A DNA stretch of 64,000 bases from NCBI GenBank assembly GCA_963714995.1, contig CAVQQP010000017.1:310001-374000 (forward strand), read 5' to 3'. This DNA is from Prado023 sp963714995 (GTDB lineage Bacteria; Actinomycetota; Actinomycetes; S36-B12; CAIYMF01). Position numbers and translations under genes: made by a program. The notes under the pieces are model-generated. The model saw only the letters and a list, made by a program, of their open reading frames with translations. It was not told the DNA's origin and did no database searches. Shown here piece after piece: positions 8,955 through 19,387 of the stretch. Position 1 is the first letter of the stretch; each line of letters begins with the position of its first letter.

Positions 8955-9017
8955 GCGCACATCAGACCGCCCGTATGAGGGCCAGGATCAGGACCAGACG
9001 GGCGGTCTGATGTGCGC
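8955..9017 (-). terminator. Long perfect hairpin downstream of the mutase gene
   Basis: A perfect 20-bp inverted repeat: 8955-8974 (GCGCACATCAGACCGCCCGT) pairs with 8998-9017 around a 23-nt loop. It lies 28 bp beyond the stop of the minus-strand mutase gene. I see nothing else in 8686-9045. Confidence 0.6.
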
Positions 9018-9045
9018 CGGCGGTCTGGGCCCCGCGAGCCGGCCC

Positions 9046-11115
9046 CTAAAGAGCGATTTCCTGTGCGCCGAGCCGGGACACCACCTCGGAACGCCGAGCA
9101 ACGTCCACGGGAGCGCCGCTCGGTCGTTCGAACCTCAGTCCAGTCCGTGCGCCGCTGCGGATCTCGGCGACGACCCGCGCCATCACCTGCGTCGCGTCGT
9201 AGTCCTTGGGCGTGAACACCGCTGCGACGCCCTGCTCGATGAGGGCCGCCGCGTCCGAGTCCGGGATGATCCCGCCGACAACCACGGGCACGTCGGTCAT
9301 GCCGGCCGCGCGCATCCCAGCCAGGACCTCGGGCACCGCCACCATGTGCGAGCCGGACAGGATCGACAGCCCGACGACGTGGACGTCCTCGGCCACGGCC
9401 GCCGCCACGATCTGGGCCGGCGTGAGCCGGATGCCCTGGTAGACCACCTCGAACCCGGCATCGCGGGCCCGCACGGCGATCTGCTCAGCACCGTTGGAGT
9501 GCCCGTCGAGTCCCGGCTTGCCCACCAGGAACCGCAGGTGCCCGCCGCCGAGCTGCTCCCCGGTCCGCCGCACCTCCTCGCGCACGACCGCCAGGGACTC
9601 ATTGCCCGCCACGACCCCGGCCACCCCGGACACCCCGGTGGGCGCCCGGTACTCGCCGAACACCTCGCGCAACGTCTGGCTCCACTCCCCCACGGTCACT
9701 CCCGCGCGGGCGCACTCCAGGGAGGCGGGCATCAGGCTGCCGGTACCCGCGGCCGCCTCGGCCAGGGCGGCTCGGGCTGAGGCGACCCGCGCCTCGTCCC
9801 GGCCGGCCCGCCATGTGCGCACGGCGTCGGCGGCTGCCTGCTCGACGTCCGGGTCGATGACCTGGATCGCGGTGTCGAGGTCGGCCAGGAGCGGGTTGGG
9901 CTCGGTGGAGGTGAACTTGTTCACCCCGACCACCACGTCCTCGCCGGACTCGACCCGCGCGCGCCGGGCAGCATGCGCCCCCACCAGCGCGGACTTCATG
10001 TACCCGCTCTCGACGGCGGCCACAGCGCCGCCCATCGCCTGGATCCGGTCGAGCTCCTCACGGGCGCCGACGATCAGCTCGGCGGTCTTCTCGGCCACCA
10101 CCAGGGAGCCGTCGAACAGGTCCGGGTACTCCAGCAGGTCGGACTCGTAGGCCAGCACCTGCTGCATGCGCAGCGACCACTGCTGGTCCCACGGGCGCGG
10201 GAGGCCGAGGGCCTCGTTCCACGCGGGCAGCTGGATGGCCCGGGCCCGGGCGTCCCTCGACAGCGTCACCCCGAGCATCTCCAGCACGATCCGCTGGACG
10301 TTGTTCTCCGGCTGGGCCTCCGTGAGGCCCAGGGAGTTGACCTGCACGCCGTACCGGAAGCGTCGCTGCTTCGGGTCCGTCACGCCGTAGCGCTCGGCCG
10401 TGATCTCGTCCCACAGGTGGACGAAGGCGCGCATCTTGCACATCTCCTCGACGAACCGCACGCCGGCGTTGACGAAGAAGGAGATCCGACCGACCACCTC
10501 GCCGAACCGCTCAGCCGGCACCTGACCGGAGTCGCGCACGGCGTCGAGCACGGCGATCGCGGTGGCCAGGGCGTAGGAGATCTCCTGGACCGGCGTGGCG
10601 CCGGCCTCCTGCAGGTGGTAGCTGCAGATGTTGATCGGGTTCCACTTCGGGACCTCGTTGACCGTGTAGGCGATCATGTCGGTGATCAGCCGCAGGCTCG
10701 GCGCGGGCGGGAACGCGTAGGTCCCGCGCGAGAGGTACTCCTTGATGATGTCGTTCTGGGTGGTGCCCGACAGCCCCGCCGGGTCGATGCCGTTCTCCTC
10801 GGCGACGGCCACGTACATGGCCAGCAGGTACATCGCGGTGGCGTTGATGGTCATCGACGTGTTCATGCGGTCCAGCGGGATGCCGTCGAACAGCTTGTGC
10901 ATGTCGCCGATGTGGCTGATCGGGACGCCGACCTTGCCGACCTCGCCGCGCGCCAGCTCGGCGTCCGGGTCGTAGCCGGTCTGGGTGGGCAGGTCGAAGG
11001 CGACCGACAGCCCGGTCTGGCCCTTCTCGAGGTTGCGGCGGAACAGCTCGTTGGACGCCGTCGCCGAGGAGTGCCCGGCGTACGTGCGCATCATCCAGGG
11101 CTTGTCCTTGGCCAT
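9046..11115 (-). CDS. meaA: Ethylmalonyl-CoA mutase-type (MeaA) adenosylcobalamin-dependent mutase
   Basis: 689 residues, a single polypeptide. Near the start PWMMRTYAGHSSATASNEL and GQTGLSVAFDLPTQTGYD match the MeaA/Ecm branch rather than the heterodimeric methylmalonyl-CoA mutases. The (beta/alpha)8 barrel is followed by a cobalamin-binding domain with the base-off motif GLDGHSNGAEQ (D-x-H-x2-G), then LSGSH and VVVGGIIP. It converts (2R)-ethylmalonyl-CoA to methylsuccinyl-CoA. ATG 11115 is one base after the stop of hbd, so the two are co-transcribed. With ccr and epimerase nearby it forms the B12 step of an ethylmalonyl-CoA route; a methylmalonyl-CoA mutase activity cannot be excluded. Confidence 0.88.
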   Translation of the reverse strand: MAKDKPWMMRTYAGHSSATASNELFRRNLEKGQTGLSVAFDLPTQTGYDPDAELARGEVGKVGVPISHIGDMHKLFDGIPLDRMNTSMTINATAMYLLAMYVAVAEENGIDPAGLSGTTQNDIIKEYLSRGTYAFPPAPSLRLITDMIAYTVNEVPKWNPINICSYHLQEAGATPVQEISYALATAIAVLDAVRDSGQVPAERFGEVVGRISFFVNAGVRFVEEMCKMRAFVHLWDEITAERYGVTDPKQRRFRYGVQVNSLGLTEAQPENNVQRIVLEMLGVTLSRDARARAIQLPAWNEALGLPRPWDQQWSLRMQQVLAYESDLLEYPDLFDGSLVVAEKTAELIVGAREELDRIQAMGGAVAAVESGYMKSALVGAHAARRARVESGEDVVVGVNKFTSTEPNPLLADLDTAIQVIDPDVEQAAADAVRTWRAGRDEARVASARAALAEAAAGTGSLMPASLECARAGVTVGEWSQTLREVFGEYRAPTGVSGVAGVVAGNESLAVVREEVRRTGEQLGGGHLRFLVGKPGLDGHSNGAEQIAVRARDAGFEVVYQGIRLTPAQIVAAAVAEDVHVVGLSILSGSHMVAVPEVLAGMRAAGMTDVPVVVGGIIPDSDAAALIEQGVAAVFTPKDYDATQVMARVVAEIRSGARTGLRFERPSGAPVDVARRSEVVSRLGAQEIAL

Positions 11116-11116
11116 G

Positions 11117-11968
11117 TCAGCCTCCGTAGGTGTAGAAGCCACGGCCGGACTTCCGGCCGAGATCACCGGCGATGGCCATCCGGGTGATCAGCTCCGGCGG
11201 GTAGAACGACGGATCGGCCGTCTCGTTGTAGATCGACATGGAGGCCCGGCGCATGACGTCGATGCCCGTGAGGTCGGCGGTCGCCAGCGGGCCCATCGCG
11301 TGTCCGAAGCCGAGCTTGCAGGCGATGTCGACGTCCTCCGGCGATGCGACCCCGGTCTCGACCAGGCGGATCGCCTCGTTGACCAGGGCGGTGATGATCC
11401 GCGTGGTCACGAAGCCCGCGACGTCCCGGTTGACCACGATGCAGGTCTTGCCGATCCCCTCGGCCCAGGTGCGCGCCGCGGCCAGGGTCTCGTCGGAGGT
11501 CTTCAGGCCCCGGACCAGCTCGCAGAGCTTCATCATCGGAACGGGCGAGAAGAAGTGCGTGCCCACGACTGCCTCGGGGCGCTGCGTGGCCGCGGCGATC
11601 CGGGTGATCGGGATGGCCGAGGTGTTGGTGGCCAGCACCGCGCCCGCCGGGGCCAGGCGGTCCAGCTCGGCGAACAGCGCGGCCTTGAGGTCCACCTCCT
11701 CGATGATCGCCTCGACGATGATGTCCGCACCGGAGGCGCCGTCGAGCTCGGTGGTCCCGGTGATGCGGGCCAGCGCGGCCTCGGCATCCCCCGCGGTGAT
11801 CGCGCCCTTCTCGGCGAACCTGGTCAGGGAGGCCTCGATGGCCCCGCGCCCCTTGGCGACGGCCTCGTCGGTGATGTCCCGCAGGATCACCTCGTGCCCG
11901 GCGACCGCGCTGACCTGCGCGATGCCCGAGCCCATGAGCCCCGCTCCGACGACCATGACAGTGGACAT
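11117..11968 (-). CDS. hbd: 3-hydroxybutyryl-CoA dehydrogenase
   Basis: 283 residues with the N-terminal NAD-binding VMVVGAGLMGSGIAQV, catalytic-His motif GTHFFSPVPMMKLCE, RDVAGFVTTRI and the terminal DLGRKSGRGFYTYGG. It catalyses acetoacetyl-CoA/3-hydroxybutyryl-CoA interconversion. AGGAGG is placed 4 bases before ATG 11968. It is first in a two-gene unit with the mutase and is a single-copy relative of the duplicated dehydrogenase at 4763-6538. Confidence 0.9.
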   Translation of the reverse strand: MSTVMVVGAGLMGSGIAQVSAVAGHEVILRDITDEAVAKGRGAIEASLTRFAEKGAITAGDAEAALARITGTTELDGASGADIIVEAIIEEVDLKAALFAELDRLAPAGAVLATNTSAIPITRIAAATQRPEAVVGTHFFSPVPMMKLCELVRGLKTSDETLAAARTWAEGIGKTCIVVNRDVAGFVTTRIITALVNEAIRLVETGVASPEDVDIACKLGFGHAMGPLATADLTGIDVMRRASMSIYNETADPSFYPPELITRMAIAGDLGRKSGRGFYTYGG

Positions 11969-12085
11969 AGGACCTCCTGGAGGACGGCGATTCCCTCGAT
12001 CCTAGCGCCCGAGGTTACTGCTCGGTAACCTCAGGGGTCCTGCGCGGGATCGCCCACGCAGTGCCCGATCCGACCAGGGGCATCC

Positions 12086-13378
12086 TCAGTCGTCGAACGG
12101 GCTGGGCATGTCCACGCGCTCGATCTGGGCGCCGATGCCGACCAGGTTCGGGACGAACCCGGCGTACCCGCGCTCGACGTGGTGGATCTCGTAGACCGTG
12201 GTGTAGCCCTGTGCGGCCAGTCCCGCCAGCACGAGGCCGGCCCCGGCCCGGATGTCGGCCGCCTCCACCGGGGCGCCCGAGAGCCCGACCTTCCCGCGGA
12301 CCAGCGCGTGATGACCATCGGTGCGCACGTCGGCGCCGAGGCGGACGATCTCGTTCACGAACCGGAACCGCGCCTCGAAGAGGTTCTCGGTGATCATCGC
12401 CGTGCCGTCGGCGATCGCGTTCAGTGCGATGAACTGCGGCTGCAGGTCGGTCGGGAAGCCCGGATAGGGCAGGGTGACGATGTCGACCGCGCGCGGCCGG
12501 TCGTCCATCCGGACCCGGAACCCGTCGTCCTCGATGTGGATCGTGGCCCCGGCGGACGCCAGCTTGTCCAGGGCCATCTCCAGGTGCCTGCCGATCGCGC
12601 CGCGCACGAAGACGTCGCCACGGGTGATCGCCGCAGCGACGGCCCAGGTGCCGGCGACGATGCGGTCCGGGACGGTGGCGTGCTCGACCGGATGCAGCTC
12701 CGCCACGCCCTCGACCGTCAGGGTCGAGGAGCCCGCACCCTCGATCTGGGCGCCCATCTCGGTCAGCATCTGGCAGATGTCGACGATCTCCGGCTCCCGC
12801 GCAGCGTTGTCGATCACGGTGACGCCCGTGGCCAGGACCGCGGCCATCAGGATGTTCTCGGTCGCCCCGACGCTCGGGAAGTCCAGCCAGATCTGGCCCC
12901 CGTGCAGGGCTCGGGCCTTGGCCACGAGGAAGCCATGCTCGTTCTCGAACGTCGCCCCGAGCTTCTGCAGCCCGGCGATGTGCATGTCCAGGCCGCGCGA
13001 GCCGATCGCGTCCCCACCGGGAAGGGCGACGTCGGCGGCGCCACACCGCGCGATGAGCGGGCCCAGCACGCAGATCGAGGCCCGCATCCGGCGTACGAGG
13101 TCGTAGTCGGCCTGGTGGTGGGGAACCTCCGGCACGTCGATCGTGACCGTGCCGCCCACCATCGGGGACGGCCGGTCGTGCACCACCTCGCAGCCCAGGC
13201 GCCGGAGCAGCTCGGCCATGATCGCGACGTCGAGGATGTCCGGGACATTGGTGATCGTCGTGCGGCCCTTCGCGAGCAGGGCTGCGGCCATGAGCTTCAG
13301 CACGCTGTTCTTGGCGCCCACCACGCCGATCTCGCCCTCGAGGCGCCGACCGCCCGTGACCCGGAACACCTGCTGCAT
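12086..13378 (-). CDS. murA: UDP-N-acetylglucosamine 1-carboxyvinyltransferase MurA
   Basis: 430 residues, full length. It transfers enolpyruvate from PEP to UDP-GlcNAc, the first committed step of peptidoglycan synthesis. Seen: GAKNSVLKLMAAALL near the N-terminus and MRASICVLGPLIARCG. The loop that normally carries the fosfomycin-alkylated cysteine reads PGGDAIGSRGLDMH, with Asp123 in place of Cys, as in mycobacterial MurA; such enzymes are active but insensitive to fosfomycin. ATG 13378 lies 6 nt after TACGAT (leaderless) and is divergent from the adenosyltransferase gene. Confidence 0.95.
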   Translation of the reverse strand: MQQVFRVTGGRRLEGEIGVVGAKNSVLKLMAAALLAKGRTTITNVPDILDVAIMAELLRRLGCEVVHDRPSPMVGGTVTIDVPEVPHHQADYDLVRRMRASICVLGPLIARCGAADVALPGGDAIGSRGLDMHIAGLQKLGATFENEHGFLVAKARALHGGQIWLDFPSVGATENILMAAVLATGVTVIDNAAREPEIVDICQMLTEMGAQIEGAGSSTLTVEGVAELHPVEHATVPDRIVAGTWAVAAAITRGDVFVRGAIGRHLEMALDKLASAGATIHIEDDGFRVRMDDRPRAVDIVTLPYPGFPTDLQPQFIALNAIADGTAMITENLFEARFRFVNEIVRLGADVRTDGHHALVRGKVGLSGAPVEAADIRAGAGLVLAGLAAQGYTTVYEIHHVERGYAGFVPNLVGIGAQIERVDMPSPFDD

Positions 13379-13384
13379 GGGGTC

Positions 13385-13426
13385 ATCGTAGGGCCGGAGG
13401 CGGGCCCGAGGCCGGGGGCATAGGCT
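13385..13426. promoter_or_regulatory. Back-to-back leaderless promoters for murA and the adenosyltransferase
   Basis: TACGAT on the minus strand (13390-13385) is 6 nt from the murA ATG; TAGGCT on the plus strand (13421-13426) is 6 nt from ATG 13433. Only 54 bp separate the two genes, so their -35 regions overlap. Confidence 0.55.
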
Positions 13427-13432
13427 GCTCGT

Positions 13433-14008
13433 ATGGTCAATCTCACCCGCATCTACACCCGCACCGGCGACGACGGCACCACCTCCCTGGGCGACATGAG
13501 CCGCACGGGCAAGAACGACCTCAGGCTCATCGCGTACGCCGATGTCGACGAGGCCAACTGCGTGATCGGCGTCGCCCTGGCGTGCAGCGACGTCAGCGAG
13601 GACGTCCGCGCGGTCCTGCTGCGGATCCAGAACGAGCTGTTCGACGTCGGCGCCGACCTCTGCACGCCGGTGGTCGCCGAGCCCGAGTTCCCGCCGCTGC
13701 GGGTCGAGACGGACTACATCGAGCGCCTCGAATCCGAGATCGACGCCTACAACGCCGAGCTGCCGGCCCTGCGCTCGTTCGTGCTCCCCGGAGGGACTGC
13801 GGCCTCAGCCCACCTGCACGTGGCGCGGACCGTCGTGCGCCGGGCGGAGCGGGCCACCTGGGCGGCCATGGCTGAGCACGGCGACGAGATGGGCACGCTG
13901 CCGGCGACCTACCTCAACCGGCTCTCGGACCTGTTGTTCGTGCTGGCCCGCCACGCCAACCTCGAGGCGGGCGACATCCTCTGGAAGCCCGGAGGCGAGC
14001 GCGCCTGA
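13433..14008 (+). CDS. PduO-type ATP:cob(I)alamin adenosyltransferase
   Basis: 191 residues. The N-terminal IYTRTGDDGTTSLGDMSR is the ATP-binding loop of the PduO/MMAB family; VDEANCVIGVA, ALRSFVLPGGT, ARTVVRRAER and LNRLSDLLFVLAR are further family blocks. It makes adenosylcobalamin, the cofactor of the B12 mutase encoded 2.3 kb away. The ATG is fixed by TAGGCT six bases upstream; no Shine-Dalgarno and no room for a cobalamin riboswitch. Confidence 0.92.
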   Translation: MVNLTRIYTRTGDDGTTSLGDMSRTGKNDLRLIAYADVDEANCVIGVALACSDVSEDVRAVLLRIQNELFDVGADLCTPVVAEPEFPPLRVETDYIERLESEIDAYNAELPALRSFVLPGGTAASAHLHVARTVVRRAERATWAAMAEHGDEMGTLPATYLNRLSDLLFVLARHANLEAGDILWKPGGERA

Positions 14009-14031
14009 CAGGGCGGCGGTGGCGGTGCGGG

Positions 14032-14445
14032 TCAGCCGCCGAGGTGCATCGTGCGGCCCTCGGCCGCCATCGCGGCCTTGAGCCGGGTCCGGGCACGCAG
14101 CTCGGCGGCCTTCTCACGCTTGTCCACGGTGCCGTCGGCGAGGATCCGGTCGAGCGCGCGCTGGGCCCGCTCCACGTCGATCTCGCTGTCCAGCTCGGCG
14201 GTCTCGGCCAGGATCGCCACGTCGTTGTTCGCCACGGAGAAGAACCCTCCGTGCACGGCCGCACCCACCTTCTCGCCGTCGACGGTCTCGATCCGGACCG
14301 CACCGTTGACGAGCAGGGCCAGGATCGGCTCATGGCCGGGCAGGATCCCGATCTCGCCCTCGGGGGTGGTGGCGACCACCATGCGCGCCTTGCCGACCCA
14401 GATCTCGCGATCCATGGCCACCAGGGAGACGTTGAGCTCGCCCAT
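14032..14445 (-). CDS. atpC: ATP synthase epsilon subunit
   Basis: 137 residues. N-terminal beta-sandwich with ATTPEGEIGILPGHEPILALL and GGFFSVANNDVAILAE, then a C-terminal helical hairpin (ERAQRALDRIL to LKAAMAAEG). It is part of the F1 central stalk and modulates ATP hydrolysis. Last gene of the atp operon; its GAGGAG overlaps the atpD stop 10 bp upstream. Confidence 0.95.
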   Translation of the reverse strand: MGELNVSLVAMDREIWVGKARMVVATTPEGEIGILPGHEPILALLVNGAVRIETVDGEKVGAAVHGGFFSVANNDVAILAETAELDSEIDVERAQRALDRILADGTVDKREKAAELRARTRLKAAMAAEGRTMHLGG

Positions 14446-14455
14446 GAGAAGCTCC

Positions 14456-15901
14456 TCAGCCCTTCAGCTTGGCCGCGTTGCGCTCGACGTCCTCGATGCC
14501 GCCGGCCATGAAGAACGCCTGCTCCGGGATGTGGTCGTACTCGCCGTCGGCCAGGGCCTTGAACGAGGCCACGGTCTCCTCGACGGGCACGAACGAGCCG
14601 GGCTGTCCGGTGAACGCCTCGGCCACGAACATGTTCTGGCTCAGGAACCGCTGGATGCGCCGCGCCCGGTTGACCAGGACCTTGTCCTCCTCCGAGAGCT
14701 CGTCGATGCCGAGGATCGCGATGATGTCCTGCAGGTCCTTGTACCGCTGCAGGATCTCCTTGGTGCGCGCAGCCACGGCGTAGTGCTCGTCGCCGACGAC
14801 GCGCGGGTCGAGGATCCGGGAGGTGGAGTCCAGCGGGTCCACGGCGGGGTAGATGCCCAGCTCCGAGATCGGCCGGCTGAGCGTCGTGGTCGCGTCGAGG
14901 TGGGCGAACGTGGTGGCCGGGGCCGGGTCGGTCAGGTCGTCGGCGGGCACGTAGATGGCCTGCAGCGAGGTGATCGAGTGGCCGCGGGTGGAGGTGATCC
15001 GCTCCTGGAGCATGCCCATCTCGTCGGCCAGCGTCGGCTGGTAGCCCACGGCCGAGGGCATGCGGCCCAGCAGCGTGGAGACCTCGGACCCGGCCTGGGT
15101 GAACCGGAAGATGTTGTCGATGAAGAGCAGCACGTCCTGGCCCTGCACGTCGCGGAAGTACTCCGCCATCGTCAGGGCGGTCAGGGCCACGCGCAGGCGG
15201 GTGCCCGGGGGCTCGTCCATCTGGCCGAACACCAGCGCGGTCTTGGCCAGGACGCCGGACTCGGTCATCTCCAGGAAGAGGTCGTTGCCCTCACGGGTGC
15301 GCTCCCCCACGCCGGCGAACACCGACACGCCGCTGAAGTTCTCGGCGACCCGGTAGATCATCTCCTGGATCAGCACGGTCTTGCCGACACCGGCACCACC
15401 GAACAGGCCGATCTTGCCGCCCTTGACGTAGGGGGTCAGCAGGTCGATCACCTTGATCCCGGTCCAGAACACCTCGGTCTTGGACTCCAGCTGGTCGAAC
15501 GCCGGCGGCTGGCGGTGGATGCCCCAGCGCTCGGTGATCTCCAGCGACGACTCCGGCACGTCCAACGGCTTGCCCAGGGTGTTCCACACGTGGCCGACGG
15601 TCACGTCGCCGACCGGTACCGTGATCGGTCCCCCGGTGTCGCGGACCTCGGCCCCGCGGACCAGGCCGTCGGTGGGCTGCATGGAGATGGCGCGCACGAG
15701 GTTGTCGCCGAGGTGCTGGGCGACCTCGAGGGTCAGCATGTGGCCACCGCCGCCCTCCTCGCCGATGCCGAAGGACACATCGACGTGCAGCGCGTTCATG
15801 AGCGCGGGCATGGCCTCGACGGGGAACTCCACGTCGACGACAGGGCCGGTGACGCGGGCCACGCGGCCCACACCCTGTGCGGTCTCAACCGAGGCGGTCA
15901 T
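14456..15901 (-). CDS. atpD: ATP synthase beta subunit
   Basis: 481 residues, catalytic F1 subunit. Walker A GGAGVGKTVLI, catalytic Glu in VGERTREGND, Walker B DVLLFIDNIFRF and the DELSEED-like ILGIDELSEEDK are all present. ATG 15901 (MTASVETAQGVGRVARV) matches the actinobacterial family start; a TTG four codons earlier is possible. It follows atpG after 8 bp. Confidence 0.97.
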   Translation of the reverse strand: MTASVETAQGVGRVARVTGPVVDVEFPVEAMPALMNALHVDVSFGIGEEGGGGHMLTLEVAQHLGDNLVRAISMQPTDGLVRGAEVRDTGGPITVPVGDVTVGHVWNTLGKPLDVPESSLEITERWGIHRQPPAFDQLESKTEVFWTGIKVIDLLTPYVKGGKIGLFGGAGVGKTVLIQEMIYRVAENFSGVSVFAGVGERTREGNDLFLEMTESGVLAKTALVFGQMDEPPGTRLRVALTALTMAEYFRDVQGQDVLLFIDNIFRFTQAGSEVSTLLGRMPSAVGYQPTLADEMGMLQERITSTRGHSITSLQAIYVPADDLTDPAPATTFAHLDATTTLSRPISELGIYPAVDPLDSTSRILDPRVVGDEHYAVAARTKEILQRYKDLQDIIAILGIDELSEEDKVLVNRARRIQRFLSQNMFVAEAFTGQPGSFVPVEETVASFKALADGEYDHIPEQAFFMAGGIEDVERNAAKLKG

Positions 15902-15909
15902 GGGGATCC

Positions 15910-16881
15910 TCAACTTCCTGCTGTGGCGGAGGCAAGAGCGTCGGCGCCGCCGACGATCTCGGAAATCTCCTGGGTGATCTCGGTCTGGCGGGCCTGGTTC
16001 GCCTGCTGCGTGAGGCTCTTGATGAGCTCCTCCGCGTTGTCTGTGGCCGACTTCATCGCGCGGCGGCGGGCGGCGTGCTCGGACGCGGCGCCCTCGAGCA
16101 GCGCGGTGTAGACGAGGTTCTCGACGTAGCGCGGGAGGAGCTCGTCGAGGACGGTGTCGGCGTCGGGCTCGAACTCGTAGAGCGGCATGGCCGCGGCCAC
16201 GGCAGCCGCGGCCTGGGTGCCGTCGGAGTCGCGCACGGGCTGCAGCTCGGGCAGGCCGCCGGACCCGATGACCTGCTCGACGACCTCGATCGGCAGGATC
16301 CGACGGATCCGGACCTCCTGGCGGCCCATGTTGACGAAGTGCGTGTAGACGATGTGGATCTCGTCGGTGCCGCCCTCCGTCTCGCTGTCGGACAGGAAGG
16401 AGGCCAGGAGCCCGAGGGCGACCTCCTTGGCGTCCTCGACGGTCGGCTGGTCGGTGAACCCGACGTACTCCCCCTCGATGTAGCGCTCGCGGAACTTGTA
16501 GAAGTTCACGACCTTGCGCCCCACCAGGAAGTGCACCGGGTCGATGCCCTGCTCGCGCAGGAACGCGTTGAGGGCCTCGCCCTCACGGATGATGTTCGAC
16601 GAGTAGGCACCGGCCAGGCCGCGGTCCGCGCCGATCAGCAGGACCGCGGCGCGCTTGCGGTTGTCCTTCTGGGAGATCAGCGGATGGTCGGACTCGGCCG
16701 ACATCGACACCGCCGCGGAGATGGCCAGCACGAGATCCCGGGTGTAGGGCAGCGCCGAGCTGAGCTGCCGCTGCGCCTTGACGATCCGCGACGAGGCGAT
16801 GAGCTCCATCGCCTTGGTGATCTTCTTGGTCTGCTGGACGCTCTTGATCCGGCGTCGGTAGACCCGCATTTGGGCGCCCAT
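15910..16881 (-). CDS. atpG: ATP synthase gamma subunit
   Basis: 323 residues, the rotor shaft. The N-terminal helix RRRIKSVQQTKKITKAMELIA and the C-terminal MKSATDNAEELIKSLTQQANQARQTEITQEISEIV-type helix are diagnostic. An Asp/Glu-rich middle segment (SDSETEGGTDE) and a Pro/Ala insertion around residue 220 make it a little longer than the enterobacterial protein, as usual in actinobacteria. It is 3 bp from atpA. Confidence 0.96.
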   Translation of the reverse strand: MGAQMRVYRRRIKSVQQTKKITKAMELIASSRIVKAQRQLSSALPYTRDLVLAISAAVSMSAESDHPLISQKDNRKRAAVLLIGADRGLAGAYSSNIIREGEALNAFLREQGIDPVHFLVGRKVVNFYKFRERYIEGEYVGFTDQPTVEDAKEVALGLLASFLSDSETEGGTDEIHIVYTHFVNMGRQEVRIRRILPIEVVEQVIGSGGLPELQPVRDSDGTQAAAAVAAAMPLYEFEPDADTVLDELLPRYVENLVYTALLEGAASEHAARRRAMKSATDNAEELIKSLTQQANQARQTEITQEISEIVGGADALASATAGS

Positions 16882-16884
16882 GAG

Positions 16885-18519
<1,635 letters not shown>

Positions 18520-18577
18520 CGTGTCTCCTCGTTCCATCCCCACCCAGTGGCGGGATACGTCGTTGTTGTCGTTCGTC

Positions 18578-19387
18578 CTAGCCGACCAGGGCCCGGCGGG
18601 CCTGCTCGATGCGGGTCGCCACGGTCGCGTCGACGACCTCGCTGCCGATGCGCACCGAGATCCCCCCGATCACGCCCGGGTCCACCGCCACGTTCAGTCG
18701 CACGTCGCGACCATGGATCCGGGAGAGCGCCGCGGTCAGGCGGTCAGCCTGGTCCTGGGCCAGCGGCCGGGCGACGCGGACCTCGGCGATCGAGCGGCCG
18801 CGCTGCTCCCCCGCCAGGTCCATCAGGCCCTCGATGACCGAGTCCACGCGACGACCCCGGAGGTGGCCCATCGCGTAGCTGAGCACCTGGCTGGCCTGCG
18901 GCACCGCCCGGCCCTCCAGCAGGCTCTCGACGAGTCCTGCCTTCTGGGCGGCCCCCACCGAGGGATCGGTCAGGGCCATCTGCAGATCTGCCGAGCCGGA
19001 CACCGCCCGGGAGAACGCGAACAGCTGGTCCTCGACCGCGTCGAGGCTGCCCGCGTGCTCGGCCACCATGAACGCGGACTGCTCGGCGAGCTGCTCGGTG
19101 GCCTCGAGCAGGTCCTCGGGGCTCGACCAGCGCTGGCCGGCGACGTCCGCGAGGACCTCCACCGCGGTCGACGACATCCGCCCGTCGAACAGCGCGTGCG
19201 CGAGTCCTGCGCGGGACTGCGCCGGCTGGCCCGCATCGGACAGTGCCATCCGCAGCTGCGGGTCGCGACCGATGAGGTCGGCCGCGGCGAACAGGTCGCC
19301 GGGCAGCGCCTCGAGCTGCGGGTCGCCACGACGCAGGTCGAGGCGGGCCCGCAGCCCGGCGGAGTTCTCCCGGACGGACGCACTCAT
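18578..19387 (-). CDS. atpH: ATP synthase delta subunit
   Basis: 269 residues, the F1 peripheral-stalk subunit. C-terminal VRVARPLAQDQADRL and VDPGVIGGISVRIGSEVVDAT are the conserved OSCP/delta blocks. The N-terminal half is Ala/Leu-rich helix. It overlaps atpF by 4 bp (ATGA), indicating translational coupling. Confidence 0.94.
   Translation of the reverse strand: MSASVRENSAGLRARLDLRRGDPQLEALPGDLFAAADLIGRDPQLRMALSDAGQPAQSRAGLAHALFDGRMSSTAVEVLADVAGQRWSSPEDLLEATEQLAEQSAFMVAEHAGSLDAVEDQLFAFSRAVSGSADLQMALTDPSVGAAQKAGLVESLLEGRAVPQASQVLSYAMGHLRGRRVDSVIEGLMDLAGEQRGRSIAEVRVARPLAQDQADRLTAALSRIHGRDVRLNVAVDPGVIGGISVRIGSEVVDATVATRIEQARRALVG

Noticed and set aside
13391..13432. Cobalamin riboswitch before the adenosyltransferase gene
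   Set aside because: Only 54 bp separate it from murA and the message appears leaderless; there is no room for the aptamer.
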